Notes: a model not told the origin generated them from the letters alone. Shown: positions 47,969 to 57,599, numbered from the stretch's first letter. The stretch is DNA of 64,000 nucleotides from Pseudoruegeria sp. HB172150 (GCF_013184805.1 NZ_JAATNG010000001.1:2232001-2296000); one strand, 5' to 3'. Translations and numbers: made by a program.

Positions 47969-49558
47969 CTATTCCGCGTAGCGCGCGGGCAGGTTCTGGC
48001 CGATCCAGACTTCCATTGCGAGATCGGCATAGGCTGACTCGGTCTCGGCCCAGGCGGCCCGCGCCTCGGCGCCTTCCAGCCGCACAAGTTCATCGATTTC
48101 ATCGACAATGGCGGAGGCTTCCGGATCACCCGCCGCCTTCGCGAGGATCGCCCACATCGCCGCGATGCCATAGGACCGCGCCAAGCCGTTGCCCGACATC
48201 CGCATCGTCGCCTGCTCACGAATGCCGCTGAGTGTCCGGAGCGCCGAGCCCGGGTGTTCGTCGCTGCCCGAGATCTCTGCCTGTAGTTCCAGAACACGGG
48301 TAAAGGCCATGTCCTTTTCCAGCCGATCAAGCAAAGCTGTCGCGCCCGTCTCACCTGCCGCGCCCGCGCGCAGTGCCCACAGGTAGGCAGCATCGGGTTC
48401 AGTCGGCAGCAGTGCTTTGGCCACCAAAAGCGCAGCGGCACCACTACCGCCCTCTGCCAGCGGCTGAAGCAGATCCATCCCTTTCGCCACATTGCGCGGA
48501 GCGCCCGTTCCCAGGATCAACGCTTCGCCCACCTGGAGCTTCTCCTCGTCCGAAAGCGCATCGGCAGCGTCGCCGCTGGCCCGCGTCAGCAGGTCGACGG
48601 AGAGCAGTTCGCTTGTCCGCGCCGGTGCAAGTGCAACACGCGGCCGTAGGGCGGTAAAGAGTTCACGCGGATCATCCTCGATGGCATACATATCTATGTA
48701 GACATCTCCATCTATTCCTGTCTCCAGCACGAGGGTTTCCGGTGACGCGAGAAAGGCGGGCCACGCCTCCGCTGCCGACTTGACGAAGGCACGCTGGTCA
48801 TCGGTCATCGAGCTTGTTTCGGGATCTGCCTTGCGGTTCAGATCGATCAGCGCGTCACCCAGCATGCCCTCTATGGTCAGCGCGGCACCCTCGCCGGTGA
48901 TCGGTGGCGGCAACTGATCCTTAACCGCCTCCCAGATGCCGCGGTTCTCGATCTCCAGAACGGCACTATCGAGAAACCACACCGGCTCGGGCTGTTCCAT
49001 GTCATCGCGTCCGTCGAACCAGAAATAGGCGAAATCCCCGGTCACATCGAGCGTTGCGACGTCCGTCACGTCTGCAAAGATGTGGATCAAAGCGTCGGAG
49101 GCCGGCATTCCGTAATTGATGTCTATCGTCATGCGCGGCACCTCGATTGTGTCGAGACCGACGAATTGCAGCCCCTCACGCGCTTCTTCCGGCAGGCAGG
49201 CCGGTTGGAGCGTCAGTCCGGATACCCGCGCTGTCAGCTTGAACCGCTCGACCGTGTCGATTGGCGTCGTCAGCAGGGTGATCCGGTCAATCCCGATCTC
49301 ACACTCGAAGTTTTCGTCCCAGTCGAAGAAGGGCCAGGCGGTGATATCCGACATGGTCGCACGGCTGCGGCGCAGGTCCACCGAGAGGTCGCCGTATTTC
49401 AGGTCCATCTGCGTGCGCAGCATCTGGATTCCGCTTTGCGCAAGCGACTGCGCGATGCGGTCGAGCGAGAACACGTCCCACAATGTCACCCTGTCCTGGG
49501 CGATGGCTCCGGCAGGCAGGAGTGCGGTTGCGGCGGCGGTTGCAAGCAGACGGCGCAT
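47969..49558 (-). CDS. Large periplasmic protein of unknown function with helical repeats
   Basis: This 529-residue protein has a signal peptide (RRLLATAAATALLPAGAIAQ). Residues 22-310 look beta-rich, with several conserved-looking Asp/Trp segments (AWPFFDWDENFECEIG). The C-terminal third resembles Sel1/TPR-like helical hairpins (APRNVAKGMDLLQPLAEGGSGAAALLVAKALL). Two cysteines at ECEIG and PACLPEE may pair. The family is not recognised; it appears restricted to Rhodobacteraceae-like bacteria as far as I can tell. It lies alone between fba and pgk. Confidence 0.7.
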   Translation of the reverse strand: MRRLLATAAATALLPAGAIAQDRVTLWDVFSLDRIAQSLAQSGIQMLRTQMDLKYGDLSVDLRRSRATMSDITAWPFFDWDENFECEIGIDRITLLTTPIDTVERFKLTARVSGLTLQPACLPEEAREGLQFVGLDTIEVPRMTIDINYGMPASDALIHIFADVTDVATLDVTGDFAYFWFDGRDDMEQPEPVWFLDSAVLEIENRGIWEAVKDQLPPPITGEGAALTIEGMLGDALIDLNRKADPETSSMTDDQRAFVKSAAEAWPAFLASPETLVLETGIDGDVYIDMYAIEDDPRELFTALRPRVALAPARTSELLSVDLLTRASGDAADALSDEEKLQVGEALILGTGAPRNVAKGMDLLQPLAEGGSGAAALLVAKALLPTEPDAAYLWALRAGAAGETGATALLDRLEKDMAFTRVLELQAEISGSDEHPGSALRTLSGIREQATMRMSGNGLARSYGIAAMWAILAKAAGDPEASAIVDEIDELVRLEGAEARAAWAETESAYADLAMEVWIGQNLPARYAE

Positions 49559-49625
49559 TCGGAAAATCCTCTCGTCAAATGAAGTGATTTGGCGAGGGGC
49601 ATAGGACTCGGAAAGGTGTTAAAAA

Positions 49626-50816
49626 TCAACCCTCCAGAGCGGCCACTCCGGGCAAAGTCTTACCTTCCATCCACTCAAGGAACGCGCCGCCAGCGGTCGA
49701 GACATAGGTGAAACGTTCCGCCACGCCGGCCTTGTTCAGCGCGGCAACGGTATCGCCGCCGCCAGCCACGGAAATCAGTTTGCCATCGTCCGTCAATTCC
49801 GCTGCTTTCATCGCGGCAGCAACCGTGGCGGCATCGAAGGGCGCAATTTCGAAGGCGCCAAGCGGCCCGTTCCAGATCAGCGTGCTCGCTTCCTGTAGAA
49901 TCTCGCCGATCTCGACCACGGTCGCCGGCCCGGCATCGAGGATCATCGCGTCTGACGGGCAGGAATCGGCGGCCACAACCTCGCTGTCCGCACCCGCCTT
50001 GAATTCCCTGGCAATCACGACGTCGGAGGGCAACAGGATGGTGCAGCCGCTGCCGGATGCCTTATCGAGGATTTCCTTCGCGGTGCCGGCCATATCATGC
50101 TCGGCCAGCGACTTGCCGACATCGATGCCCTTGGCGGCAAGGAATGTGTTGGCCATGCCACCACCGATGATCAGCGTGTTCACCTTCTCGATCAGGTTGC
50201 CCAGCAGTTCCAGCTTGGTGGACACCTTTGCGCCGCCGACCACGGCAACGAGCGGCCGCTTGGGATCGCCAAGCGCCGCCTGCAACGCTTCGAGTTCCGC
50301 CTGCATCAGGCGTCCGGCGCAGGAGGGCAGCAGGCGTGCGATGCCTTCGGTCGAGGCGTGGGCGCGGTGCGCGGCAGAAAACGCGTCGTTGCAGTAGATT
50401 GAGCCAAGTGCTGCAAGCGACGCCGCAAACACGTGGTCGTTCTTCTCTTCACCGGCATGAAAGCGGGTATTTTCCAGCAGAACGACCTCGCCGGGTTTCA
50501 TCGCTGCAACGACCGTCTTCGCAGGACCACCGATACAGCTTTCGGCAAAGGTCACGGACTGACCGAGCGCCGCCTCGAGCGCCGGAACGACCTGTTTCAG
50601 CGACATGTCCGGCACCACCTGCCCCTTCGGACGGCCGAAATGCGCCATCAGGACCGGCATGCCGCCCTTTGCAAGAATGTCCTTCACCGTCGGTACGATG
50701 CGGTCGATCCGGGTGGTGTCGGTCACCTGCCCGTTTTCCACGGGCACGTTGATGTCCACACGCGTCAGGACGACCTTTCCGTCCATTTCCATGTCGTCAA
50801 TGGTCTTCCAGCTCAT
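49626..50816 (-). CDS. pgk: Phosphoglycerate kinase
   Basis: This 396-residue enzyme transfers phosphate from 1,3-bisphosphoglycerate to ADP. N-domain motif [15 protein letters not shown] and HFGRPKG bind the triose; C-domain [21 protein letters not shown] and [12 protein letters not shown] bind the nucleotide. The length is normal. ggaggc precedes the ATG at 50816. It diverges from the cyclophilin pair. Confidence 0.97.
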   Translation of the reverse strand: MSWKTIDDMEMDGKVVLTRVDINVPVENGQVTDTTRIDRIVPTVKDILAKGGMPVLMAHFGRPKGQVVPDMSLKQVVPALEAALGQSVTFAESCIGGPAKTVVAAMKPGEVVLLENTRFHAGEEKNDHVFAASLAALGSIYCNDAFSAAHRAHASTEGIARLLPSCAGRLMQAELEALQAALGDPKRPLVAVVGGAKVSTKLELLGNLIEKVNTLIIGGGMANTFLAAKGIDVGKSLAEHDMAGTAKEILDKASGSGCTILLPSDVVIAREFKAGADSEVVAADSCPSDAMILDAGPATVVEIGEILQEASTLIWNGPLGAFEIAPFDAATVAAAMKAAELTDDGKLISVAGGGDTVAALNKAGVAERFTYVSTAGGAFLEWMEGKTLPGVAALEG

Positions 50817-50952
50817 GGGGGCCTCCTGATGCGCCGCAATCTTGTTAACACGTCTAGCGCCTGAGGCAGCACGCGCAAGGGATCACACGATTGCGCCTTT
50901 CCCTTGGGGGCGACAGCCCCTAGGTTGCCGCCGACTTTTAGGTGAGGATCCC

Positions 50953-51459
50953 ATGGCAGAGTACAAAGACCCAGAGAACACCATCCTGATCCAATTGAAG
51001 GACGGCACCGTTGCGATCGAGCTGCTGCCCGACATCGCCCCCCAGCATTGCGCGCGGATCAAGGAACTGGCCCGCGCCGGCGCCTATGACAACGTGATCT
51101 TCCACCGGGTGATCGACGGCTTCATGGCACAGTCTGGCGACGTTGCGCATGGCAATACCGAAGACAACTTCGACCTTCGCCGTGCCGGCACCGGCGGCTC
51201 GGACAAGCCGGACCTTCCGGCCGAATTTTCCGGCATCCCGCATGACCGCGGCACGCTGGGCGCGGCCCGGTCGCAGAATCCGAACTCCGCGAACTCGCAG
51301 TTCTTCATCAACTTCTCGGACAACCATTTCCTGAATCGGCAGTACACCGTCTACGGCCGCGTGATCGAAGGAATGGAGTTCGTCGACGCAATCATGCGCG
51401 GCGAACCACCGGCGAATCCGGACAAGATGCTCAGCATGAAGGTTGCGGCCGATGCGTAA
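50953..51459 (+). CDS. Cyclophilin-type peptidyl-prolyl isomerase, cytoplasmic
   Basis: This 168-residue PpiB-like enzyme without a signal peptide has the active-site motifs FHRVIDGFMAQSGD and NSANSQFFINF. It accelerates proline isomerisation in protein folding. Start MAEYKDPENT at 50953; the upstream in-frame extension has no support. It overlaps the next gene by 8 bases. Confidence 0.93.
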   Translation: MAEYKDPENTILIQLKDGTVAIELLPDIAPQHCARIKELARAGAYDNVIFHRVIDGFMAQSGDVAHGNTEDNFDLRRAGTGGSDKPDLPAEFSGIPHDRGTLGAARSQNPNSANSQFFINFSDNHFLNRQYTVYGRVIEGMEFVDAIMRGEPPANPDKMLSMKVAADA

Positions 51460-52000
51460 ACTTGCATTTGCACTCTGCCTGCTGGCCGCCCCGGCGGGCG
51501 CCACGGGCCTGCGGATCACTGTCGAGGGCGAGGCCAACGGCGTGATCGAAATCGATCTGCTGGAAGACTTGGCGCCGAAGCACGTCGCCCAGATCAAGGC
51601 CCTGGCCGAGGAAGGCTATTACGACGGCGTGGTGTTCCATCGTGTCATCGACGGCTTCATGGCGCAGACCGGTGACGGCCAGTTCGGCAAGCTCGAAGGC
51701 GGCGACATGAACCGCGCGGGGACCGGCGGGTCGGAGATGCCGGACATTCCGGCCGAGTTCTCCGGCGAATCATTCGAGCGTGGCGTCGTGGGCATGGCGC
51801 GCACCGCGGACCCGAACTCCGCAAACTCGCAGTTTTTCATCATGTTCGCCCCGGCACCGCACCTGAACGGACAATATACCGTGGTGGGTCGGGTGACTTC
51901 CGGGCTGGACGTACTGGATTCGATCAAGCTTGGCGAAGGACCCAACGGAGCGGTGATCGGTCAGCCGGACGTCATGGCGGATGTCGAAGTGATCGAGTAA
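51452..52000 (+). CDS. Cyclophilin-type peptidyl-prolyl isomerase, secreted
   Basis: This 182-residue protein is a close relative of its upstream neighbour but with a signal peptide (MRKLAFALCLLAAPAGA, cleavage near residue 17), so it acts in the periplasm. The motifs FHRVIDGFMAQTGD and NSANSQFFIMF are conserved. The ATG at 51452 overlaps the first gene by 8 bases. The pair probably arose by tandem duplication followed by re-targeting. Confidence 0.92.
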   Translation: MRKLAFALCLLAAPAGATGLRITVEGEANGVIEIDLLEDLAPKHVAQIKALAEEGYYDGVVFHRVIDGFMAQTGDGQFGKLEGGDMNRAGTGGSEMPDIPAEFSGESFERGVVGMARTADPNSANSQFFIMFAPAPHLNGQYTVVGRVTSGLDVLDSIKLGEGPNGAVIGQPDVMADVEVIE

Positions 52001-52023
52001 CCCTTTGAGGCCTTAAAAGCTTT

Positions 52024-52048
52024 GACCGGCCCATCTGCTGGGTCGGTC
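52024..52048 (+). terminator. Hairpin after the cyclophilin pair
   Basis: GACCGGCCCA and TGGGTCGGTC form a 10-base-pair stem with one G-U pair and a 5-base loop. No T tract follows. It is a possible terminator at the border to the AT-rich VPLPA-CTERM gene. Confidence 0.4.
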
Positions 52049-52189
52049 ACTGAATTCATCATTCAAAATCGTTAGCGTCGTTTTCTTGCCGTAAGGGCAA
52101 CCTGAGTGTATCCTTTGTTGATTGATTGCACACAGATTCTCGTGAACAACACATGTTTTTTTTCGACCCAACTGATTTTGGAGATACTC

Positions 52190-52714
52190 ATGAATTCAAT
52201 TCGCACATTACCCCGCCAAGCGGGTGTAGCTTTTGCCGCTGCATGTATGCTCTCAACGGTCGGTGCATCTGCAATGGCGTCAACCTTCAAGGTGTTCGAC
52301 GATTTCAGCAATTTTCTCGGCACATTCGAAGCACCGGCTGCCGGAGGTCAGGTGACCGCGGCAAATTTCGTGATTGGCGGGGTCACGTTCGATACATTCG
52401 ATCCGCTGGACAATCCCGAGTACCGTCCCGTTACCAACGACCTGACTGGTCCCTCTGAGGGTATCTTCGCGCGGTTCTTCAACTCCGCCGCACAGGGTGT
52501 CTGCGAACCACTTAACTGCGAAGTGTTTTTCGAGAAGGTCATCCTGGGCCCTCCCGATGAATATACGTTCCAGATGATCGACCTCGAAACGTTGGAAAAC
52601 GGTCCCGGCGGGCACTACGTCATCGAAACTGCCGCGGTCCCTCTGCCCGCATCCGTGCTTCTTCTTCTGTCAGGGCTTGGCGTGTTTGGCTTGACTCGGC
52701 GACGCCGCGCCTAG
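52190..52714 (+). CDS. VPLPA-CTERM sorting-signal protein, unknown function
   Basis: This 174-residue protein has a signal peptide (residues 1-34, cleavage near SAMAS), a beta-rich acidic mature part (TFKVFDDFSNFLG, NFVIGGVTFDTFD) with two cysteines in CEPLNC, and a textbook C-terminal tripartite signal: VPLPASVLLLLSG, a hydrophobic helix and the basic end TRRRRA. Such VPLPA-CTERM signals are processed by a dedicated exosortase of the XrtD type. No exosortase is in this window. The gene and its 5' region are AT-richer than the neighbours. Start at 52190 with ggag upstream. Confidence 0.8.
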   Translation: MNSIRTLPRQAGVAFAAACMLSTVGASAMASTFKVFDDFSNFLGTFEAPAAGGQVTAANFVIGGVTFDTFDPLDNPEYRPVTNDLTGPSEGIFARFFNSAAQGVCEPLNCEVFFEKVILGPPDEYTFQMIDLETLENGPGGHYVIETAAVPLPASVLLLLSGLGVFGLTRRRRA

Positions 52715-52717
52715 CGT

Positions 52718-54319
52718 TCAGCCGGGCAGCACACGATCCAAAAGTTGCGCTGTGTCTACAGCGGACACAGCGCCAGCAGTAAGACCGCGATCGAAGGTCA
52801 GCCGCGTCGCGAGATACGTCCCCGCAACAGCGGGAGCCGTCTCCATGAGAGTGACAGCAGTCAGAAGCGTTGCTGTGCGCTCTGCGAAGAAACGAGCCTC
52901 GGCCTCTGGCGGAAGCGACGACCAGCGCGTCCGATGGTCCGAAAGCGCGGCGTCGTAGCGGCTGTCGGAACCCTTCCCCGCATCGAGCGCCTGCGCCAGC
53001 GCTTCGCCCGCATCCGGATCGCGCGCCAGAGTGCGCAGGATGTCGAGGCAGATAACGTTACCAGACCCTTCCCAGATCGAGTTCAAAGGCGCCTCGCGGT
53101 AAAGAAGCGGCAGCGGCGTATCCTCGACATAGCCCATGCCCCCTAACGCTTCCATCGCTTCGTAGATCATGCCGGGCGCGCGCTTGTTCGACAGGTATTT
53201 CGCCAGCGCGACCGCGATGCGAGCGAATGCTTCGTCGCGCTCATCGAAGGCTCGGGCGACGCGGAGGCCGAGTGCCAGCGAGCCTTCGGCATCGAGTGCG
53301 AGGTCGGCCAGCAAGGTCTGCATCAGCGGCTGATCGATCAGCTTGCGTTGAAAGGCGGTGCGGTGGCGGCACCAATAGGCGGCTTCCGCCAATGCGGCAC
53401 GCATCAGGCCGGCCGGCGCCATGGCAGTGTCGAGACGGGTATGATGCACCATGCGGATGATGGTGCGAACGCCCTGCCCTTCCTCGCCGATCCTGTGTGC
53501 GAGCGCGCCGTTGTATTCGATCTCCGAAGACGCATTCGCCCGATTGCCAAGCTTGTCCTTCAGCCGCATCAGGCTGATCGCGTTGCGCTCTCCCTCCAAC
53601 CAGCGCGGCACCAGGAAACAGGTCAGTCCGCCGGGTGCCTGAGCCAGTGTCAGGAACCCGTCGGACATTGGCGCCGAGCAGAACCATTTGTGACCGGTTA
53701 GCCGATAGGTGTCGCCATTCGGTTCAGCACGAGTGGTGTTGGCGCGGACGTCCGAACCGCCCTGTTTTTCCGTCATCGCCATGCCGAGGGTGGCACCGGA
53801 CTTCTGCGTGACGGGCTCGGTGGACCGATCATAGGCACGCGCGGTCAGCTTCGGCAGCCACATGTCGGCCAGGTCCGATCCGGCCAGCGCAGGCACCGCC
53901 GCGTAGGTCATCGTCATCGGGCAGCACGTGCCCGGCTCGACCTGGCTGAGAAGGTAGACCATGGCGGCGTGGGCGACATGCCCGCCCGATCCGCCCTCCC
54001 ACGCGATCGCTGAATAGCCGGCTTCCAGACCCGCTTGCATGAGCTGATGATACGCCGGGTGAAACGACACCTCGTCCAGCCGCCGGCCGCCGCGGTCAAA
54101 GAGCTTCAGTTCCGGCGGAAAACGGTTTGCGGCGCGGCCCGCCTCCAGCATTTCCGGGTCCGAAAGCGTTTCCGCATAGGCCTTAACTGCGACTTCATTG
54201 CCGTTATTCGCCGCAATCGCCTCGCGCATCGGAAGGTCATCATCCCACAGGGATATCTCCCTTGGCGCGGGCTGGTTCTCCACCTGATGGGTCTGAAGTT
54301 CGGAACGGGGGGCAGACAT
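52718..54319 (-). CDS. aidB: Acyl-CoA dehydrogenase family protein (AidB-like)
   Basis: This 533-residue flavoprotein has the acyl-CoA dehydrogenase fold with an enlarged N-terminus, MTEKQGGSDVRANTT and HKWFCSAPMSDGFL (FAD loop), RMVHHTRLDTAMAPAGLMRAAL, ALGGMGYVEDTPLPLLYREAPLNSIWEGSGNV, which are characteristic of AidB rather than classical short-chain enzymes. AidB is part of the alkylation (Ada) response in E. coli; there is no ada gene here. Start at 54319 (MSAPRSELQTHQ). Confidence 0.85.
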   Translation of the reverse strand: MSAPRSELQTHQVENQPAPREISLWDDDLPMREAIAANNGNEVAVKAYAETLSDPEMLEAGRAANRFPPELKLFDRGGRRLDEVSFHPAYHQLMQAGLEAGYSAIAWEGGSGGHVAHAAMVYLLSQVEPGTCCPMTMTYAAVPALAGSDLADMWLPKLTARAYDRSTEPVTQKSGATLGMAMTEKQGGSDVRANTTRAEPNGDTYRLTGHKWFCSAPMSDGFLTLAQAPGGLTCFLVPRWLEGERNAISLMRLKDKLGNRANASSEIEYNGALAHRIGEEGQGVRTIIRMVHHTRLDTAMAPAGLMRAALAEAAYWCRHRTAFQRKLIDQPLMQTLLADLALDAEGSLALGLRVARAFDERDEAFARIAVALAKYLSNKRAPGMIYEAMEALGGMGYVEDTPLPLLYREAPLNSIWEGSGNVICLDILRTLARDPDAGEALAQALDAGKGSDSRYDAALSDHRTRWSSLPPEAEARFFAERTATLLTAVTLMETAPAVAGTYLATRLTFDRGLTAGAVSAVDTAQLLDRVLPG

Positions 54320-54422
54320 GGCGATCACATTTGATTCAACCGCAACATGCATTGAATTTATGGGATTCACAAAGGCGAATCGATGTGCGATGTTGCCCGA
54401 GGACCGCCCGCAAGAGGCGGCA

Positions 54423-54737
54423 ATGAGGCACGTGATGGGCAGACCCCGCAAGACTCCGGCGTTAAGTGTGATCGTGTTTTTCGCGGTTGTTTTCTGCCTT
54501 GGCGGCTACTTCACCTTTGCCAGCGTGCAGGGCGATTACGGCTTGTTCCGCCGCATTCAGATCGAAGCAGAGGCGCAGGAACTGAAAGCCGAAGCGAAGG
54601 AATTGCGCGCCGAGGTCGAGGTTCTGCGAAACAAGACCCGGCGGCTGTCCGACGACTACCTTGACCTCGACCTGCTGGACCAGCAGGCGCGCGAGGTGCT
54701 TGGCATGGTGCGCAGCGACGAAGTGATCCTGCGCTGA
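54423..54737 (+). CDS. ftsB: Septum formation initiator FtsB/DivIC
   Basis: This 104-residue bitopic protein has one membrane helix (about 13-33) followed by a coiled coil (IEAEAQELKAEAKELRAEVEVL) and the typical LDLLDQQAREVLGMV C-terminus. It connects FtsQ and FtsL at the division site. The start at 54423 follows an AT-poor stretch; an upstream frame of 35 codons is not supported. It sits between aidB and pdhA, as in other Rhodobacteraceae. Confidence 0.9.
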   Translation: MRHVMGRPRKTPALSVIVFFAVVFCLGGYFTFASVQGDYGLFRRIQIEAEAQELKAEAKELRAEVEVLRNKTRRLSDDYLDLDLLDQQAREVLGMVRSDEVILR

Positions 54738-54866
54738 TCTCCGAAAACTGCTAAATTCTCTGGAAATCATGCTGTCCCGCCACACATATTCGCGCGGCGC
54801 ATAGCAGCTTGGCGTGACGCAGCGAAAAATGCGGTCGATTTCGCCAGCGCCGTGCGGTATGGGATT

Positions 54867-54880
54867 GTTTAATACTAAAC
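54867..54880. promoter_or_regulatory. Palindrome GTTTA-N4-TAAAC upstream of pdhA
   Basis: A perfect 5-base inverted repeat around atac lies 31 bases before the pdhA ATG, between the likely promoter and the RBS gggaggag. Its position suits repression of the pyruvate dehydrogenase operon. The regulator is not identified. Confidence 0.45.
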
Positions 54881-54910
54881 TATCTGTCGCAAGAGGGAGG
54901 AGACGCCGAA

Positions 54911-55927
54911 ATGGCCACCCGCAGTCGTGCGAAGAAACCCGCTGCCTCGAAAGAGGACCTGCTCCACTACTATCGTGAAATGCTGCTGATCCGCCGGTTC
55001 GAGGAAAAGGCCGGCCAGCTCTACGGCATGGGGCTGATCGGTGGGTTCTGCCACCTCTACATCGGCCAGGAGGCCGTCGTCGTCGGGCTCGAGGCAACGA
55101 CGAAGGAAGGTGACAACCGCATCACCACCTACCGTGACCACGGCCACATGCTGGCCTGCGGCATGGACCCAAAAGGCGTGATGGCAGAGCTGACCGGCCG
55201 CGAGGGAGGTTACTCCAAAGGCAAGGGCGGCTCGATGCACATGTTCTCGAAAGAGAAGAACTTCTACGGCGGCCACGGCATCGTCGGCGCAAACGTCCCG
55301 ATCGGCGCGGGTCTGGCGTTCGCCGAGAAGTACAAGGGCACGGACCACGTCACCTTCACCTATTTCGGCGACGGCGCGGCGAACCAGGGCCAGGTGGCCG
55401 AAACCTACAACATGGCCGAACTCTGGGATCTGCCGGTGATCTTCGTGATCGAGAACAACCAGTACGCCATGGGCACCGCCGTGAAACGCGCGACCCGGTC
55501 CAAGGACTTCTGGGAACGCGGCGCGGCCTACGGCATGCCGGGCGAGGCGGTCGACGGCATGGACGTGCTTGCGGTGAAAGCCGCAGGCGAAAAGGCGGTG
55601 AAGCACTGCCGCGACGGCAACGGCCCCTACATCCTTGAAATGATGACCTACCGCTATCGCGGCCACTCCATGTCGGACCCGGCCAAGTACCGGACCCGCG
55701 AGGAAGTGCAGAAGATGCGCGAGGAACGCGACCCGATAGAGGGCGTGCGCAAACTGATCCTCGACGGCAAGCACGCGTCGGAGGACGACCTGAAAGCGAT
55801 CGACAAGGAAATCAAGGACATCATCAACGACGCGGCAGACTTCGCCCGGGAAAGCCCGGAACCGGCGGTCGAGGAACTGTGGACCGACATCTATGCCAAG
55901 GAGCTGCCCGAGGGGCAGGCTGCCTGA
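54911..55927 (+). CDS. pdhA: Pyruvate dehydrogenase E1 component, alpha subunit
   Basis: This 338-residue thiamine-diphosphate-dependent subunit decarboxylates pyruvate together with PdhB. The TPP motif FGDGAANQGQVAETYNMAEL with IENNQYAMGT is intact, and YRGHSMSDPAKYR marks the conserved His/Ser loop. It leads the operon pdhA-pdhB-small ORF-pdhC; the E3 subunit is not in this window. Confidence 0.96.
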   Translation: MATRSRAKKPAASKEDLLHYYREMLLIRRFEEKAGQLYGMGLIGGFCHLYIGQEAVVVGLEATTKEGDNRITTYRDHGHMLACGMDPKGVMAELTGREGGYSKGKGGSMHMFSKEKNFYGGHGIVGANVPIGAGLAFAEKYKGTDHVTFTYFGDGAANQGQVAETYNMAELWDLPVIFVIENNQYAMGTAVKRATRSKDFWERGAAYGMPGEAVDGMDVLAVKAAGEKAVKHCRDGNGPYILEMMTYRYRGHSMSDPAKYRTREEVQKMREERDPIEGVRKLILDGKHASEDDLKAIDKEIKDIINDAADFARESPEPAVEELWTDIYAKELPEGQAA

Positions 55928-55961
55928 GTTGACGATCAAAGCGATTGCGGAGGCCGAATAA

Positions 55962-56190
55962 ATGGCGACGGAAATCCTGATGCCGGCTCTGAGCCCCACC
56001 ATGGAAGAGGGCACGCTGGCGAAATGGCTGGTCAAGGAGGGGGATACCGTATCTTCCGGCGACATCCTGGCCGAGATTGAGACCGACAAGGCGACGATGG
56101 AATTCGAAGCCGTCGACGAGGGGGTGATCGGCAAGATCCTGATCGCCGAAGGCACCGAGGGTGTGAAGGTGAACACGCCCATAGCCGTCA
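55962..56190 (+). repeat. Lipoyl-domain repeat shared by pdhB and pdhC (copy 1)
   Basis: This stretch and 57604-57832 encode almost the same 76-residue lipoyl domain and share long identical base runs (for example around gcgaaatggctggt). The similarity stops in the linker regions. It suggests domain duplication kept similar by selection or gene conversion. Confidence 0.8.
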
Positions 56191-57329
56191 TCGGTGAAGA
56201 AGGCGAGGACATGAGCGAGGCATCCGCCTCGTCCACGCCCGCCGAAGACGCACCGGCGAAGGCCGAGGAAGCCCCTGCCCCGGCGCAGGCGAAATCCCCG
56301 GTCGAGGTGAAGGTTCCCGAGGAAACAGAGATCCCGGCGGGCACCGAAATGAAATCGACCACGGTCCGCGAAGCTCTGCGCGACGCCATGGCCGAAGAGA
56401 TGCGCCGCGACGAGAATGTCTTCGTCATGGGCGAGGAGGTCGCCGAGTACCAGGGCGCCTACAAGATCACGCAGGGCCTGCTCGACGAGTTCTCTGCCAA
56501 GCGCGTCATCGACACGCCGATCACCGAGCATGGCTTTGCCGGTCTCGGCGTCGGCGCGGCCTTTGGCGGTCTGCGGCCGATCGTCGAATTCATGACCTTC
56601 AACTTCGCGATGCAGGCCATCGACCAGATCGTGAACTCGGCTGCCAAGACGCTCTACATGTCCGGCGGCCAGATGGGTTGTCCCATCGTGTTCCGCGGCC
56701 CCAACGGCGCCGCCGCCCGCGTCGGTGCCCAGCACAGCCAGGACTACGCCGCCTGGTACGCGCAAATCCCCGGTCTGAAGGTGATTCAGCCATACTCCGC
56801 CGCAGACGCCAAGGGTCTGTTGAAATCCGCGATCCGCGACCCGAACCCGGTGATCTGCCTGGAAAACGAGATCATGTACGGCAGGTCCTTCGACGTGCCG
56901 GTGATGGATGACTGGACGGTTCCGCTGGGCAAGGCGCGGATCTGGCGCGAGGGCGACGATGTGACCATCGTCAGCTTCGGCATCGGCATGAACTACGCGC
57001 TGGAAGCCGCCGATGAACTGGCCAAGGAAGGCATCGGAGCTGAGGTCATCGACCTGCGCACCATCCGCCCGATGGATACCGACACGGTGGTGAAATCGGT
57101 GATGAAGACCAACCGCTGCGTGACCGTGGAGGAAGGCTTCCCCGTCTGCTCCATCGGCAACCACATCTCGGCGGTGCTGATGCAGGAGGCGTTCGACTAT
57201 CTTGACGCGCCGGTCATCAACTGCGCCGGCAAGGATGTCCCGATGCCATACGCAGCGAACCTGGAAAAGCTGGCGCTGACATCGACCAAGGAAGTCATCG
57301 ACGCGGTGAAAGCCGTCACCTATCGCTGA
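55962..57329 (+). CDS. pdhB: Pyruvate dehydrogenase E1 component, beta subunit with lipoyl domain
   Basis: This 455-residue protein has an N-terminal lipoyl domain (1-78, lipoyl Lys in [13 protein letters not shown]), an Ala/Pro/Glu linker to about 125, then the E1-beta catalytic part ([39 protein letters not shown]). A lipoyl domain on E1-beta is typical of alphaproteobacterial complexes and unlike E. coli. The lipoyl domain is nearly the same as that of PdhC, also at DNA level. Confidence 0.95.
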   Translation: MATEILMPALSPTMEEGTLAKWLVKEGDTVSSGDILAEIETDKATMEFEAVDEGVIGKILIAEGTEGVKVNTPIAVIGEEGEDMSEASASSTPAEDAPAKAEEAPAPAQAKSPVEVKVPEETEIPAGTEMKSTTVREALRDAMAEEMRRDENVFVMGEEVAEYQGAYKITQGLLDEFSAKRVIDTPITEHGFAGLGVGAAFGGLRPIVEFMTFNFAMQAIDQIVNSAAKTLYMSGGQMGCPIVFRGPNGAAARVGAQHSQDYAAWYAQIPGLKVIQPYSAADAKGLLKSAIRDPNPVICLENEIMYGRSFDVPVMDDWTVPLGKARIWREGDDVTIVSFGIGMNYALEAADELAKEGIGAEVIDLRTIRPMDTDTVVKSVMKTNRCVTVEEGFPVCSIGNHISAVLMQEAFDYLDAPVINCAGKDVPMPYAANLEKLALTSTKEVIDAVKAVTYR

Positions 57330-57338
57330 GGATATGCG

Positions 57339-57599
57339 GTGGAGGTCCACGGGATAGACATGGAACAAGGCGCCTACCGCGTCAGCTTTCAGGCAAAGGG
57401 CCGCACGATCCGCGGCCTGGTGCCCGAAACGCTGGTGACGGAGTGGCTGCTCAAGTCCGGTCCCCGGCCCGAGCACGAGGACGTCTACAAGTGGATCGCC
57501 CTGCACCGCAGCCAGATCGAGAAAGCCCTGACCAAATTGTCCCGTGGCGACACACGGATACGCGCGCCGTTCGACCGGCTGTCGCTCGTGGAGGAGTAA
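57339..57599 (+). CDS. Small conserved protein in the pdh operon (possibly DUF1488-like)
   Basis: This 86-residue acidic-to-neutral protein ([20 protein letters not shown], then a helical [16 protein letters not shown] segment) lies between pdhB and pdhC, 9 bases after pdhB. Start is GTG at 57339; an ATG at 57360 is an alternative. The alternation of two strands and a final helix with a conserved R/G pair recalls DUF1488, but the match is only by eye. Expression is surely coupled to the complex. The function is unknown. Confidence 0.6.
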   Translation: MEVHGIDMEQGAYRVSFQAKGRTIRGLVPETLVTEWLLKSGPRPEHEDVYKWIALHRSQIEKALTKLSRGDTRIRAPFDRLSLVEE

